A stretch of 64,000 nt of DNA from Oegoconia quadripuncta (Eukaryota; Arthropoda; Insecta; Lepidoptera; Autostichidae). Of the stretch, positions 32,851-44,422 are shown one piece after another; within the stretch, counting starts at the first letter, position 1, and each line of letters starts with the position of its first letter. The translations under genes and the position numbers were made by a program. The notes beneath the pieces are model-generated. The model had not been told where the DNA came from. It saw only the letters and a list, made by a program, of their open reading frames with translations, and did not search any database. The stretch is taken from positions 30,498,836-30,562,835 of the forward strand of contig OX438748.1 in NCBI GenBank assembly GCA_949316235.1, written 5' to 3'.

Positions 32851-33655
32851 TTGACGAATAACACATTATTTTTATTATACTTAAAAGATACTATATATAT
32901 TTTCATATTGTTCATAATTCATAATGTTCATACTAATATAGACATATTCAGCGAGTCCCCATATTTAGTCGAAAGATAATGAAGATTCCATCGACTGACG
33001 ATTGATTTCACCTATTGTATTTGCTTTTTGTTATTGTTATTTTATTTTAATATTCAGTGTAAATGTACCTACCACCTTTACACATACTTAGTTATAAGTA
33101 GTTAGTAGTAAAATTTTAAGAATATTTTATTTAACTTACCCAAACTTATTTAAGAGCCTTTCAAAATTATTTTTTATAGTTTAAAATTCTATGCCTACAG
33201 TCTGTAATTGGAGTTCATACCAGATAATTTTAGTTTAAATGATTTTGTAAGATGTTATGTATGTACTCTGTTGGTGAGCCTAAATAAATAAATATAAGTC
33301 TATGACATACCTACACTCGAAAAACATTACCCTCCTTCCTGAAGCACTTGGGTAAAAATATTAAACTGCTAACCGACCTGTCTAACCACTTTTATTTCAA
33401 GAAATTCCTTTAAAATATCCATTTTCTACGTGTAATTTCTAAAGCTAACTCATTCGTCACAATTTAGTTACAATTCGGACAAACTTTGACAACTGTTCTA
33501 AATGTATGTTAATACTGAAATTAAACGCGACTGTAATAAAAGTTCTCTATTAAAAATACTTTTAATGCTACATCATGGTTATCATATATATTATACTAGC
33601 ACAAAGAGCTAATACCCGCTGCTCAATTTAACCGATACACTTCTTGCCGAAAATT
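32851..33655. other. No recognised feature
   Basis: AT-rich. 33,260-33,300 ends 'taaataaataaat', perhaps a LINE 3' end. Confidence 0.4.
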
Positions 33656-33942
33656 AGATTTCCATCCACATCACCTGGATGAGTGGAAGTCTACCACTGT
33701 GCGTTTCTCAAGAAACGTCTTACCTACCACGTACGACCACTCTGTGGAACGGACTTCCGGCAGTGGTATTCCCGAACGAGTACGACATTGGAACCTTCAA
33801 GAAACGAGCCTACACCTTCCTCAAAGGCCGGCGACGCATTTGTGACCCTTTTGGTGTTGCGGGTGTCCATGGGCGGCGGTGATTGCTTTCCATCAGGTGA
33901 CCCGCATGCTCGTTTGCCGCCCTCTCATATATAAAAAAAAAG
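33656..33942 (+). pseudogene. LINE-J 3' end: RT C-terminus
   Basis: The frame to the stop at 33,880-33,882 encodes [20 protein letters not shown], then [17 protein letters not shown] and [13 protein letters not shown], nearly the same as 15,204-15,364 (minus). The 3' region shares the gcatgctcgtttgccgccct landmark and ends in a ~10 A tail at 33,942. 5'-truncated. Confidence 0.8.
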
Positions 33943-34730
33943 ACGAGTAACATAAAGTCCATCAAGGACTTCCAGTAACAATCTTCTAGCTCCACCTTCA
34001 GATCCTCGTCTTCATGTGTAATGGAAAATTCCTATGGCAACAAAACAAACTAGCCCAAATTCGACTATATTGCCAATTGCTATCATGGAGTTCCAGTCAC
34101 GACATCTCAGCTCCATCATTAAATCAGCTCGATGGTACCATAATATTGAATTGTCATCGAATTAAGATAAATATGTCAAATTTCAGGTTAATCAGATACC
34201 AGCAAGTGTTTCAAAAATGCTTTGCAAATTTGAAACGGACAACTTACCTACAGACATTGCAAACTAAGCTTGTAAAAATAAGAAGTTTTGCCAATTTCGG
34301 CACAGAACATTTGAAAATTTGTCTGATATTGCTTAGTCAGAATAAATTGCTATTACAACGTCAAATAGCCCCCTCTAACAATTCGAAAACACCCCGCATC
34401 ACAGTAGGGTGAGCTAACAAAAGTTGACATCAGGGGTGATAAGCCCTATATATTCCCAATGGATCAGATATTTTGTATGCGGCCACCCATATTGTATAGT
34501 TCTGTCAACCAATCTACACAGAACCGCCAATAAAAGGATACCGTTGAAAACGAAGTTCTCATAAAACTGGTATACCTACAGGTCTCGTCTTAAATTCGGT
34601 GAATATTATATTACTTACCGAAATTTGTAGGGATTGAGGATGGAGATTTGATAAAAAATGGTGCTTCTCACGAATCAACATGACGGTGTGGTACAAAGTC
34701 AAAAGATAAATAAAAAAAAAAATAAAAAAA
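33943..34730. other. Low-complexity repeat-like block
   Basis: 33,990-34,250 has recurring ccagtaac/ccagtcac...agctccatcatt-like phrases that suggest an old tandem block. The 132-codon frame 34,014-34,412 crosses it and is probably not a gene. Confidence 0.35.
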
Positions 34731-34775
34731 ATTGTGCTGAAAATGCAGGATAACAACCTGCATTTTCAGCACAAT
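34731..34775. repeat. Perfect 19-bp hairpin
   Basis: Arms 34,731-34,749 and 34,757-34,775 are exact reverse complements with a 7-nt loop, beside an A-rich run. Confidence 0.9.
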
Positions 34776-34994
34776 AAATTCTACCAGTGACAACGTAGCA
34801 AAAAGACAAAGGAAAGAATCGCTTATTTAAAAAAATTGGTCGGTTATTCATTTCACCATCTATATGAACAAACAAATATAATAGCATTAAAAAACAAAGA
34901 AAGAGTAAAACGTTACAATACAAGGGTTGAACGGAATATTAGAAACGTTAAAGTTTTTTTAACTAAATCCAAAATATGTTATTTTTTGATGTAC

Positions 34995-35030
34995 AATGGG
35001 TTAGCACTTGACCTCAATCACACCTAAAAT
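34995..35030 (-). repeat. SINE-A tail fragment
   Basis: gcacttgacctcaatcacac only; the rest is lost. Confidence 0.6.
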
Positions 35031-35067
35031 AAATTGAATAGTACTATAAAACGGAAACTTTTTTTTA

Positions 35068-35345
35068 TTAAATCAAAATAATATTTATTTCGTAGGATAA
35101 AATTATCACTTGAAAACGTCACTTTTTGTATCTTATTATTAAGGTTATTGACATTATTGCTCATTCACAAATCTGTTTCCCCAGAGAAGAATGAGGAAGA
35201 AACTTAAGGGTTGCTGTTTTAAATAAGTTTGGGTTACAATTATATTACATTATGAATATCACCGAGCGGTCTATGTCCATGCTTGCTTATCATCCAGATA
35301 GTCAGAAATTTTAGTAATTATGCACATCGTGTTACTATACGGCCT
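35068..35345 (-). pseudogene. LINE-E 3' end
   Basis: Reverse of the 47,018 copy: tttcgtaggataaaattatc, ccccagagaagaatgagg, then tgtccatgcttgcttatcat (the C-terminal AWT-stop region). Confidence 0.65.
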
Positions 35346-36189
35346 GGCTTTCTTAACTCTGACAACCGGAACACAACAATGGTTTTAAAAAAACATGTAT
35401 CCCCGGGACACGCAAAGGTCCTGGACATCATTGACCAAGGTGTTTAAAACCTCTTCCTTTCTTTTCCTTAGCCGACTCACCTGCCGTCACATATATATTT
35501 TGATGATTAAATATATTAAAAACATAGTGAAAATAAATTAGTATCACTGTCACACGACGGAATAATTGAACACAGTCACAGCTACAAGATACCGAGCTTA
35601 AATAGCGTAAGCAATATCCGATATATCTTCCAAGTAGCTACAATCGAAATAATTATGCACAGAGCGAACTTTATCCCTATCCCAGTGTCGCAAATGTTTC
35701 CGCCGTCATTGGCCGTGTGGTTCGCGAGAGTGTAGAATAGGACCAACCCGTCTTTTCCAAGAGGATGGTAAAAGGCGACTAAGGGATTATAAGCATAAGA
35801 GTACCATAATCCGGCAAATAATAAGTTCACACCTTTTGGAATAGTATATACCAATATTTCATATTTTACAACTTTGATTGTACAGGGCCTCTATGATGCC
35901 ACAGACAATGCTGTACGCGTGGCGACATTCTGACCCTCAAGAATTGCCATCGACTCGCTAAGAAGATGACACCCACGGGAAGAGACGGGTATTCCAAAGA
36001 AATGGCGAATGGAATGGAATAAATGAATTAATGAAAGAAATGAATGAAATTGAAATAATGATTCAGGGATTTCGCCCTTCGGCCGCGTACGAAACCGGAG
36101 GTTCGTAACCAATTGCGGTAGAAGAAATAATCCACTTTCTACGAAACTAGTTTCCAAGCAATAGATTTTTTTCCTTACACGTTATAATA
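35346..36189. other. Mostly unrecognised; repeat scraps
   Basis: 35,345-35,385 has a scrap of SINE-A body (tctgacaaccggaacacaac). 35,725-35,800 holds accaacccgtcttttccaag then ggtaaaaggcgactaaggga, which recurs in reverse at ~52,980. Frames at 35,582-36,157 (minus) lack motifs. Confidence 0.4.
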
Positions 36190-36920
36190 CGATTATGTAA
36201 TTCCTATACGTAATTTCTCATACGTAAAATGACCACTACGCAAGATATCTATTACGCAAAATGATCAACAAATCAACAAATGGGCACTATTTAAAAATAG
36301 CACCCATTTTACAAATTGAGCAAAACCTGTCTTGTTTTAAACAATTTGTGCAACATTGCATACAGTGAGAATGATATTAGAATACAATTTTGGCTATACA
36401 ATCTCTTGAAATCGCGTCCGTCAAAGTTTTTGTCTACAAAAATATCTCATATCCGGATATGAGAGTGATGAATGATAGAGCGAGTCGACGACTGTCGGTC
36501 CAGTGCCTGTACATATGTGGAACGCTTTTGACGGTTACGCCAACAGACGGTTTCCATCAGGTTAATAAGTAACTTTTGCAGCAATTTGTACATCCCATAT
36601 TAATTATTAATCAACACCATCAGTATAATTAATCATTTTTATTTTCCATAATTATTGAATTGTTTTGCGTAATACATATCTTGCGTAGTGGACATTGTAC
36701 GTAGTAGTCATATTACGTATTGGACATTTTGCGTAGTGGTCATTTTACGTATAGGACATTTTGCATAGCGCACATTATGCGTAGTGGTCATTTTACGTAT
36801 TGAACGATTTGCGTAGTGGACATTGTTTGTATTAGTAATAATACGTAATATACATTTTGCGTAGGGGACATTGTGCATAGATAGTAGTAATTTTATGTAT
36901 AATAGAAGATATTTTAGGTA
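36190..36920. mobile_element. Foldback-like element with 16-bp tandem arms
   Basis: The right arm (36,668-36,920) places the cgt/cat marker at 36,668, 36,684, 36,700, 36,716, 36,732, 36,748, 36,764, 36,780, 36,796 and 36,812, exactly every 16 bp. Units alternate (cgtagtggacattttg-like, cgtattggacatttta-like), giving a 32-bp dimer. The left arm (36,200-36,270) has the same repeat inverted (acg at 36,208, 36,222, 36,238, 36,254). The spacer is ~400 bp and non-coding. This resembles Foldback/Galileo-type elements; outer ends and TSD are not resolved. Confidence 0.7.
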
Positions 36921-37614
36921 GTGGACATTACGCTGTCATGTAGCAATATTGAGGTGAAAATAAGAAAAACTAAATGGTTTTGAGATGAGTGCATGAATCG
37001 TCTACCATAGGTATTTTGCAAAACTTTTTTCATCAAGAGCTTGAACTAGTCCAATCCTGAATATCAAGGCATGGTTTAACATGTTAATTCACGAATCGCC
37101 ACTTTGGACAGGCAGGTTGACGTGCGAAAATTTTTAACGCCCTCTGCACCAATGACTTTGCAGCAATTATTATATCCCTTACTCCGTGTTATGACTCTTA
37201 CTTCGTAAGATTAAGTTGTTGACAAATTTTTTGAATGGTGACTACAGTACGAGTTTACGAGTTGAAGCTGGTCTGAACAAACAAATCGAAATTTATAACA
37301 TTTTAATTTCACAACCATTGTATACTTTCTATGCAGAATTCGAATCGATATTGGTTTGGAATTGGAAAGAAAAAGTATATCTCGTACTGAAATCTCCTGT
37401 GATTTTCGAGATTATAAATCGTTATATATATTAAGTGTAAGCGTGTAACTAATGACAAAATAACTACACATTGAAAATTTAGAAAACCCCCGAGAAAATA
37501 AGCGATTAAAACAAAACGGCTGAATCGATTTTGATAAAGCATATCAAAGAACAATATCGGTTGACCCGTTCAAGTGCAACGGTGGTACATAGACAGACAC
37601 ACACATTAATATAA
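36921..37614. other. No recognised feature
   Basis: AT-rich. Frames 37,216-37,434 (plus) and 37,309-37,554 (minus) overlap each other and lack motifs. 37,500-37,600 has aacggctgaatcgattttga, a phrase common in insect repeats. Confidence 0.4.
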
Positions 37615-37865
37615 ATATAATAAATATCGTTTGCACATATACACAGCGCCATGTAGTTCCACATTAAGCAGCTAGGCTTGTATTATGGATACTAGATGGT
37701 TGATAAATTACACTTTTTTTTTGAAATTATATGAAATACATCAATAACTCGGGAATACATGTCTGTATTCATCGTACAAACATATGTCGCTAGCGGGATT
37801 CGAACCCGCGACCTTTTGGTATAGCAGTCAGAGTTTCTAACCACTACACCAAACTGGTCGTCAAT
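37615..37865 (-). repeat. SINE-B, full length
   Basis: Reverse copy with tail acacagcgccatgtagttcc, box B (cgggattcgaacccgcgacc) and box A (ccactacaccaaac). Both promoter boxes look intact. Confidence 0.85.
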
Positions 37866-38248
37866 TCGAAGACTCTCATCGCTACCTCGAACTATTCCCA
37901 AAATTCTGACTGAATGAAGAATTCAGGCAAAGATTAAATATCGAACAAGCACCAGACTTCAGTACCCTTTTCCATTAGTATTCATCTCAAGTGCCATCCC
38001 ATCACCCGATTCCCACTAGATAGGTGGAAAGAATTTTTCAATTACTTAGGGTTAGAATTCGCGATGACTATGCGAAAAAATTGACGGGTACTACACCCCG
38101 ATCGAGTCATCCTTTAGCTTTCAACTTTGGCATTCGTGTGTATAGTCGGCGGCATGTCAAACTAATACTGGCAGTAAAAGCTGAAGTCCTGCACGGTAGA
38201 GCGCTCATACAACGAGTCGACGGTCCAAAGGTTGAATGTGAATAGTTA

Positions 38249-38400
38249 CATCAGCCCCCGTAGCGTGATAGGCGCGATAAACGTTTATGTCGCGTGAGTT
38301 AATAATGGTCCTGCTCATTCGCTTGGACGAAATGTACAGCTATCCCACTCCCACTCCTACGTCGCGCGCGACAAGCGATGTCATGCTACGGGGGCAGATG
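38249..38400. mobile_element. Small fold-back MITE
   Basis: Ends 38,249-38,268 and 38,381-38,400 are inverted repeats, 18 of 20 matching (core gcccccgtagc). 152 bp in total, with a cgtcgcgcgcgac palindrome inside. Confidence 0.65.
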
Positions 38401-38579
38401 TGCGGTCGGCTGTACGGCTTTTTGCGTTGGGGGTTCAAAATAGAAAACAACGTTATTAAAAATATTAAATACACAAACTAAACTGTCAGTTAATAAAAAA
38501 ATACCTGGGATGCCTGCCAGCCTCCCTGTTGTCGGATGTAACGAATGAACGCGTAGATAATTCCTTTGTTATATCTATT

Positions 38580-38902
38580 TTAATCGTCTCCGTGGCTCAA
38601 TGTAAACAACATAGGGTTTACGAATCGGAGGTCGCGGGGTCAATTCCCAGCGCGGTACATGTTTAGTACTCGGTTTGGTGGGTGGTGGACCAATTTAAAT
38701 GTCCGCCTGGCTAGCTACCATCTTATCTAATTCAGCAAAGTTAATAGCATTTTTGTGTTTCGATTGTCAGAGATAAGATAGCCGGTCCCTCAAATAAGAT
38801 CGGGTTTCCGGGTCAATAATACGCTTTCACCTTTGGCCTCTTCTTCACTTAACATCAGGTATGATTGAGGTCAAGTGCTAAACCGTTGTGCATAAAAAAA
38901 AA
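38580..38902 (+). repeat. SINE-A, full length, diverged
   Basis: Box A intact (gtggctcaatg); box B changed (ggggtcaattccc). The A tail is ~10. Confidence 0.85.
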
Positions 38903-38941
38903 TAGTATAGCAAAGGCGGCCTTATCGCTTATAACAACCTC

Positions 38942-39128
38942 AATAAATAAATAAATATCATTGCACATACACACAGCGCCATCTAATTCCACACTAAGCA
39001 ACTAAGCTTGTATTATGGATGCCAGATGGTTGATAAACTACACAAATATATTTTTTTTTGTAAATAAATACATATATAAATGAAAAACATCCATAATTCG
39101 GGAACACGTCTGTATTCATCATACAAAC
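38942..39128 (-). repeat. SINE-B, head missing
   Basis: Tail and middle only (acacagcgccatctaattcc, catccataattcgggaacac). It stops at 'atacaaacacac' and joins a scrap of SINE-A tail at 39,130-39,160. Confidence 0.75.
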
Positions 39129-39159
39129 ACACATAACCCAACCCGATGTGCATAAAAAA

Positions 39160-39789
39160 AAATTATAATTTAATTTAATACCTTCCAGAAACGTAATCTG
39201 TACACTATTCCATTTCCAGTTGTTTCGCAATAAATCCGTTTGCACATATGCGGCGCACTGCTCCTCGGGGCGTATGATGGATTGACATAATATGCCGTCG
39301 CGAGAAAACCCTAATGTTCCCTTAAATAATCATTCGTATATAACGAGACATGGACGTCCGAATACGTATTTATTGTTTGTATATCAGGACTTAAAGATCA
39401 AAGGTGATTGCTGTGTTGTACCCGGCTGAACTTATTCTTGAATTAATATTCTCTCACGTGGATGTCGTAAAAGCATAAAACGTAAAGCTAACCATGAGCA
39501 TAACAGCATAGACCAGTAATGGATAGCGTGGAGAAATGTGGTTATATACCTAGACCAAATCATTGCATAGAATGCGATGAAAGTCACGTCATGAGAGAGT
39601 GGTAATATTCAGTGGACTGCTATAAGACTGTTGATATGTGAGTGTGTGTGTGATTTTACCTATTTAGCTTATCAAATTTAATAGGGACATCTTATAATTG
39701 TTAATTTATCCTATTTAAATTACATGAAACAACAAATTTATAAAACACAATTGTAAATACCTATATCTTATAGAAAAAATACGCCGTCC
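39160..39789. other. No recognised feature
   Basis: AT-rich, with a short gtgtgtgtg run at ~39,640. Confidence 0.4.
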
Positions 39790-39962
39790 AACTCGCTTCC
39801 GTGAGGCATAGGCTCACTTTATTGGGATAAAAATATCCTTAATATCCTTTAATTCAGGTTATATAATACCAAATTTTATCCAAATCTGTTCATCTGTTTC
39901 GCCGTGATTGAGTATCAAACAAACATCAAAACTTTCGCCTTTATATTAGTTAGATTAGATAA
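39790..39962 (+). repeat. Interspersed repeat R, diverged
   Basis: ccaaattttatccaaatctg, cgccgtgattgagtatcaaa, cgcctttatattagttagat are in the right order. The start is poorly preserved. Confidence 0.6.
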
Positions 39963-41704
39963 GTAAATATTTATTTATATGTAATTTAGTATTTAAGTTT
40001 TTATATTATGTATTATATCTATTGTTTTTAAATATGTTATAATTTTTTGGTCTTAATTATGACATATTTAAAAAAATAGATACATTGGCGAGATAAGCAC
40101 GTTTTTTGTGTATAGTAATTTCTGTACTATGTTTATGTAACGTATGTGTGTATACTTATATGCAATAAAGTGTTAATTTTAAAAATATACAACAACTGCC
40201 TTTAATACGCAGGTGAAATTTACATAAAAGTTATTTGAAGATGTGTAAACATATTTTAAACAATGTAGGTAGACACATTTTACTTCGGTTTGTTACCGCT
40301 ACGGGCTACGTCCGCGTGGAATTTTTAATTTTCCTGCTGCAAAAAGTAGACTATGTCATATCTGACCATTCAACCATACTTGTGCTCTGCAATTAAATGA
40401 AAGAAAAACAAAACACACTTTTGTACATTTTAATGTTATATACAAATATCAAGTAAAGCACAATTTGTGAACTATGATGAGTGATCGGCTTGTAACTTAT
40501 ATGGAAACCTCATGTCGCTCTTACTCTTTAAGGCACTAATTAAATGCACTACCACAAAATATTTGTCACAGAGAATCGCTTGCAGTATTTAGCTAACTGA
40601 GTGTAAGGGAAAATTATTTGCCTCTTTAATGAAATGTAAGTATTGTATATTGATGTGTATTTTATTATGTATTTAATTATATGGTTTTATTGTTTTTATT
40701 TTATATAAATGTTTATCTTTGTTATGTATTCTAATGTACCAATTTATATGTATCGTCTATGTACCTGCTGATATTTAAATTTTTTTTTTTTCCAATCCAA
40801 ATCCAACTATTAAAAAGCTTCTTTAACTAAAGTTGTTTGGAAAAATCGCTATCAGCGATAAGATCGTCTATGTTCACTTTTACTATTTATGTTCAATAAA
40901 TTGTTTTGTGGGATACGTTTACGTTAATAATGCTTCTAGAGGCTAACAGAAGCCCAACCCCACCGGTGTCGAACTCAGGTTCAGCTGTTTTTCGAACAGG
41001 CAAATCTTTGCCCTAGAGCAAGGTCGTTAGCAACCCTGACACTTTACATATTTTATCAAATATAGTCTATAAAGAAATTCTGTAACCACGAGTCCTTTAT
41101 TAAACTATTTATTAATATTGACTGATATTGGTCTATTTATTAATGCTTTAATGAAAAAAAGTAAAATTTTCCAATCTTTCCAAATTTCTTGATTTGGGCC
41201 GGTCTTCTTCCGTCTCTATCATATTTTAGTCAGTCGGCATTAGCCAGGTCCAATAAGTCTACAACATTGACTTTATCAAAAGAAGCTTCTTGTTTACTTT
41301 ACTTGGATTCTCCTTTTTTAAATATTTTGTATAATTATCTGTCAATTGTAATGTAGACTACGAGGACAAAGTTAAGCAGTCTCCTTTAAATATGGAATCA
41401 TCATTACCAATTCAGCCTGTCTCTAGTCCTAAATAAGGGCCTCTAAGATTTCCGTTAATATCTGCCCAAAGTCGCTTAGGCCTATTATGGATTTGAATGT
41501 AAAATTTTCCCTTAGTCAACCTAACTAGGGTAGTACTTATCTACGGCCATTATTTCATCCTGCGATTACGCTGAGTAATGATATAGATAATCCGTGTTCA
41601 TATTGTCCCATAGGATGACGTAATGCGTGTCCTAAATGAGCGGCTAGGGAACGATATCCCTTTATTAAAATGTTTATTTTTATCCTGCTATTTTCAACTC
41701 ATGT
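39963..41704. other. No recognised feature (1.7 kb)
   Basis: AT-rich, no long frames. 40,290-40,340 has a weak start-of-R-like phrase (gctacgggctacgtccgcgtgg). Confidence 0.4.
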
Positions 41705-41905
41705 TTATTTTGGTGCGTCCATAATTAAATTTAAATTCAATGTTTCGTCTTCCTTTAGCGATAATTGGTCTATCATGTCTTTAACATAATTTTCTCTGCT
41801 AATAAATTTTAATTCAAGTTTCCACGAACCAGTTTCGTAATTACATATTATTTCATGACAGTGAAGTCCAACCATGGGTCTAATATAATCAAGGTTGTAA
41901 TTTAG
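41705..41905 (-). CDS. Coding-like 66-codon open tail (possible exon or pseudogene)
   Basis: The minus strand is open from 41,905 to TAA at 41,705-41,707. An ATG at 41,875 would give 56 residues. The predicted peptide is amphipathic and non-repetitive (e.g. LHCHEIICNYETGSWKLELK). Two further aataaa sequences lie just after the stop. Upstream (to 42,000) another frame is open for ~30 codons, as if a frameshift or splice joined them, before the 5S-type SINE cuts in. Family not recognised. It could be the 3' end of a broken gene, or chance. Confidence 0.3.
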   Translation of the reverse strand, partial: LNYNLDYIRPMVGLHCHEIICNYETGSWKLELKFISRENYVKDMIDQLSLKEDETLNLNLIMDAPK

Positions 41906-42000
41906 CTATGACCACTTTCGGAGATTCTACGAAAAAGAATTGTAAAAGCATAGGATAGAGATATTATTTTGAAGTATCCAATATCTACAGCATTTATATT

Positions 42001-42200
42001 GTTGTTTTCAATTGAAGGCAGTCCTTAAGCCAAGTTGGTGGCCCACAGGGGCGGCTTAAGAACAGTGACTGTCTTGTAGTTACTAGTCTGACACAAATCC
42101 ACCAATTCGCACTGGGCTCGCGTGGTGTATTATGGCCCATACACAGTGAGAGGAGGCTGTACCCCAACACTGGACACGTGTAAGACTGTTGATGATGAGT
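42001..42200 (+). repeat. 5S-type composite SINE, body and tail only
   Basis: 5'-truncated: ttcaattgaaggcagtcctt, then aagccaagttggtggccc, ctagtctgacacaaatcc, and a long 3' end finishing ctgttgatgatgag. Shows the complete tail that other copies lack. Confidence 0.75.
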
Positions 42201-42601
42201 AAATTCGAACCTATGCAACATTTTTCTCAGAACGACTAAAATTCCTCTATGGCATAGAGGATAAGTCGCTGTATCTATTTAAATTAATGTATTGCCATTT
42301 TGTACAATAAAGCGTTTACAAACAAATATAACAGTTCCTAATAGTATATCAGAAGCATCATAATATGAACTACACGCCTGGTCTGACGACATTCGGGTAT
42401 AAATCGCGTTTAATGTCTAACAATTGTCTTGAATCAAGACGAATCGCTTTGTTTACCAAATCTCGATTAACCACCGACACAATGAGCTAGTGAGAGTTTT
42501 AGATCTATTGTTCGCTTTAGTTTACCTATAATTATTTAGATTTGTTACGAACTTTGTGACCCAGCTGCGTTGAAATCGAGGTTTATAAGGTACCGTGGCT
42601 G
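42201..42601. other. No recognised feature
   Basis: AT-rich. The frame 42,522-42,719 (minus) runs into the duplication. Confidence 0.4.
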
Positions 42602-42906
42602 GGTCGGAAGCTAAAGGATTATTGTTATTAAAATCTAATATAAAATAATTTAAATAACAATAATAATCGTTAGTAAACTTAGTACTTTTGTTTGTAAAGT
42701 TAGGTTTAAAGTCCTTCACACAACAGGTAGGTACTATAATTACGCTCGCTCGGTCGGAAGCTAAGGGATTATTGTTATTAAAATCTAATATAAAATAATT
42801 TATATAATAATATGATATTTAGTAAACTTAATATTGTTTGTAAAATAATATTTATATTGGGATTCATAAACCATACCTTCACACAACAGGTAGGTACTAT
42901 AATTAC
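42602..42906. repeat. Tandem duplication, ~142 and 155 bp units
   Basis: Unit 1 (42,602-42,743) and unit 2 (42,752-42,906) share gtcggaagctaa...ggattattgttattaaaatc starts and cttcacacaacaggtaggta ends. The middles differ by indels. Confidence 0.85.
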
Positions 42907-43041
42907 AGTATGACTATACTAAAAACAGTCTATATTCAGATGTAACTAACGTTTTGTGTGCATTTAATTGTCATTCCAAGTATCTATACAATGTTTTATT
43001 ACTTTAGGAAAACCTGTAAGGCTAATATTAAGGTAAACCAA

Positions 43042-43297
43042 TTATAATATACATATATAAAGTCTCGCCTGTTTCCTGTTGTGGTAGGCAGAGACTATTG
43101 ATTTCCACTTGCAAGGATCCTGACATACTACTTTTGCTTCTTCTACTCTCATCAAATGCTTCATACACTTTCGTCGGTTAGTGGTTGACCACACCTGACC
43201 TTTTGTGAGTACGTGAGTCACTTGATTGACGTACATCCTTCTTGGTCGACCTTGACCGACCACTCCATTCACACTTTTGTTATAAATTACTTTATTT
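43042..43297 (-). pseudogene. LINE RT C-terminal fragment
   Basis: The minus frame encodes GRPRRMYVNQVTHVLTKGQV, then MKHLMRVEEAKVVCQDPCKW and KSIVSAYHNRKQA. The GRPR..Y...V..VL..GQV...K.R..CM....V.EA...C.D...W..IVSAY pattern is familiar from arthropod LINE-encoded endonuclease-RT C-termini. 5'-truncated at the SINE-A boundary. Confidence 0.6.
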
Positions 43298-43630
43298 AAC
43301 CGCCTCCGTGGCTCAATGTAAACAACATTGGGTTTACGATTCGGAGGTCGCGGGTTGAATCCCCAGCGGGGTACATGTTTAAGTACTCGGTTTGGTTGGT
43401 GGTAGGGCATTTTAAATGTCCGCCTGGCTAGCTACCACCATCTTATCTAAATCTTCCGTCAAGCAGCAATGTTAATAGCATTGTTGTGTTCCGGTTGTCA
43501 GAGATAAGATAGGCAGTTCTCCAAATGTGTTGGGGTTTCCGGGTCAGTACGCTTCCACTTTCGACCTCATCTTCACTTAACATCAGGTGTGATTGAGGTC
43601 AAGTACCAACCCGTTGTGCAAAAAAAAAAA
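43298..43630 (+). repeat. SINE-A, full length
   Basis: Intact box A (gtggctcaatg); box B has one change (gggttgaatcc). Full body; tail gcaa then A10, running into the hairpin at 43,627. Confidence 0.9.
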
Positions 43631-43668
43631 CTATAAAAAGTGAAAGGACATTCACTTTTTATAGTTTT
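43627..43668. repeat. Perfect 18-bp hairpin at a SINE tail
   Basis: Arms 43,627-43,644 and 43,651-43,668 pair exactly with a 6-nt loop. The left arm includes the last A residues of the SINE-A. Confidence 0.9.
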
Positions 43669-43924
43669 AATTAATGTGTTTGTATGACTATTAATAATAC
43701 AATTAATAAAATCTTTTGATTGCATTTTCTTTGATTATGTGACAGTTCCCTCTCTCTAATCTTTTTTAAATTACAGCCGCCATATTGAATCTTATGCCTA
43801 CAACATTCAATGCTACAGTTGAAGATCCCTATTTAGCTGCGTGATTCATGTGCATAACCGCAGAAAGGATGCATGATTATTTTTTTTGTGTTCGTGTAAG
43901 ACAGTTAAATTTAGAATCACGAAT
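43669..43924. other. No recognised feature
   Basis: AT-rich spacer. Confidence 0.35.
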
Positions 43925-44030
43925 GTTTTAAATGTATTAATATTTATGTACACTTTTATACGTTATCTAGTATCCATGGTACAAGTGCTGCTTAGTCTTG
44001 GACCAGATGATTGGTATAACATTTAAATAT
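43925..44030 (+). repeat. SINE-C tail fragment
   Basis: tttatacgttatctagtatc then gtacaagtgctgcttagt match the SINE-C 3' half. Confidence 0.6.
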
Positions 44031-44422
44031 GTTAAATTTAAATTGAGGCAATGTGGCCAGCCTTCAGGATTCGATTTCACCAACCAGGGACTTCGAGTTA
44101 GTTTTTTATTTGTGACTTTTCTGAAACAAATGGCATAATTAATATTGTCACAGCTAGTCATTTAAATAATATACGTTAAAAGACAAATATCTTCCAAACG
44201 GCTTAACCTATTTCCATCAAACATATATGGTTATGTTCCCCTGGTTGATTCAAAACCGCATCCAAATCGGACCATACTATTATTGAGATACATTCGGACA
44301 AAGTCTGGTTACACACACACTGCACCGTCAAATACATAACGCTCCTCGTGTTTAACCGACTTCATTGCTTCTGACCTTGGAATTCATCAGGACTAAGCCT
44401 ACAATAGCTGTTAAAAAAACTT
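44031..44422. other. No recognised feature
   Basis: 44,205-44,310 resembles text at 5,690-5,760 (accgatttccatcaaac-like), probably an old shared repeat. Confidence 0.35.

Noticed and set aside
34014..34412. A 132-residue protein gene
   Set aside because: Runs through low-complexity repeat-like sequence with no motif.
36668..36920. CRISPR-like array
   Set aside because: A continuous 16-bp tandem repeat without spacers.
43042..43410. A 122-residue protein gene
   Set aside because: The frame joins a LINE C-terminal remnant to SINE-A sequence, so it is not a gene.
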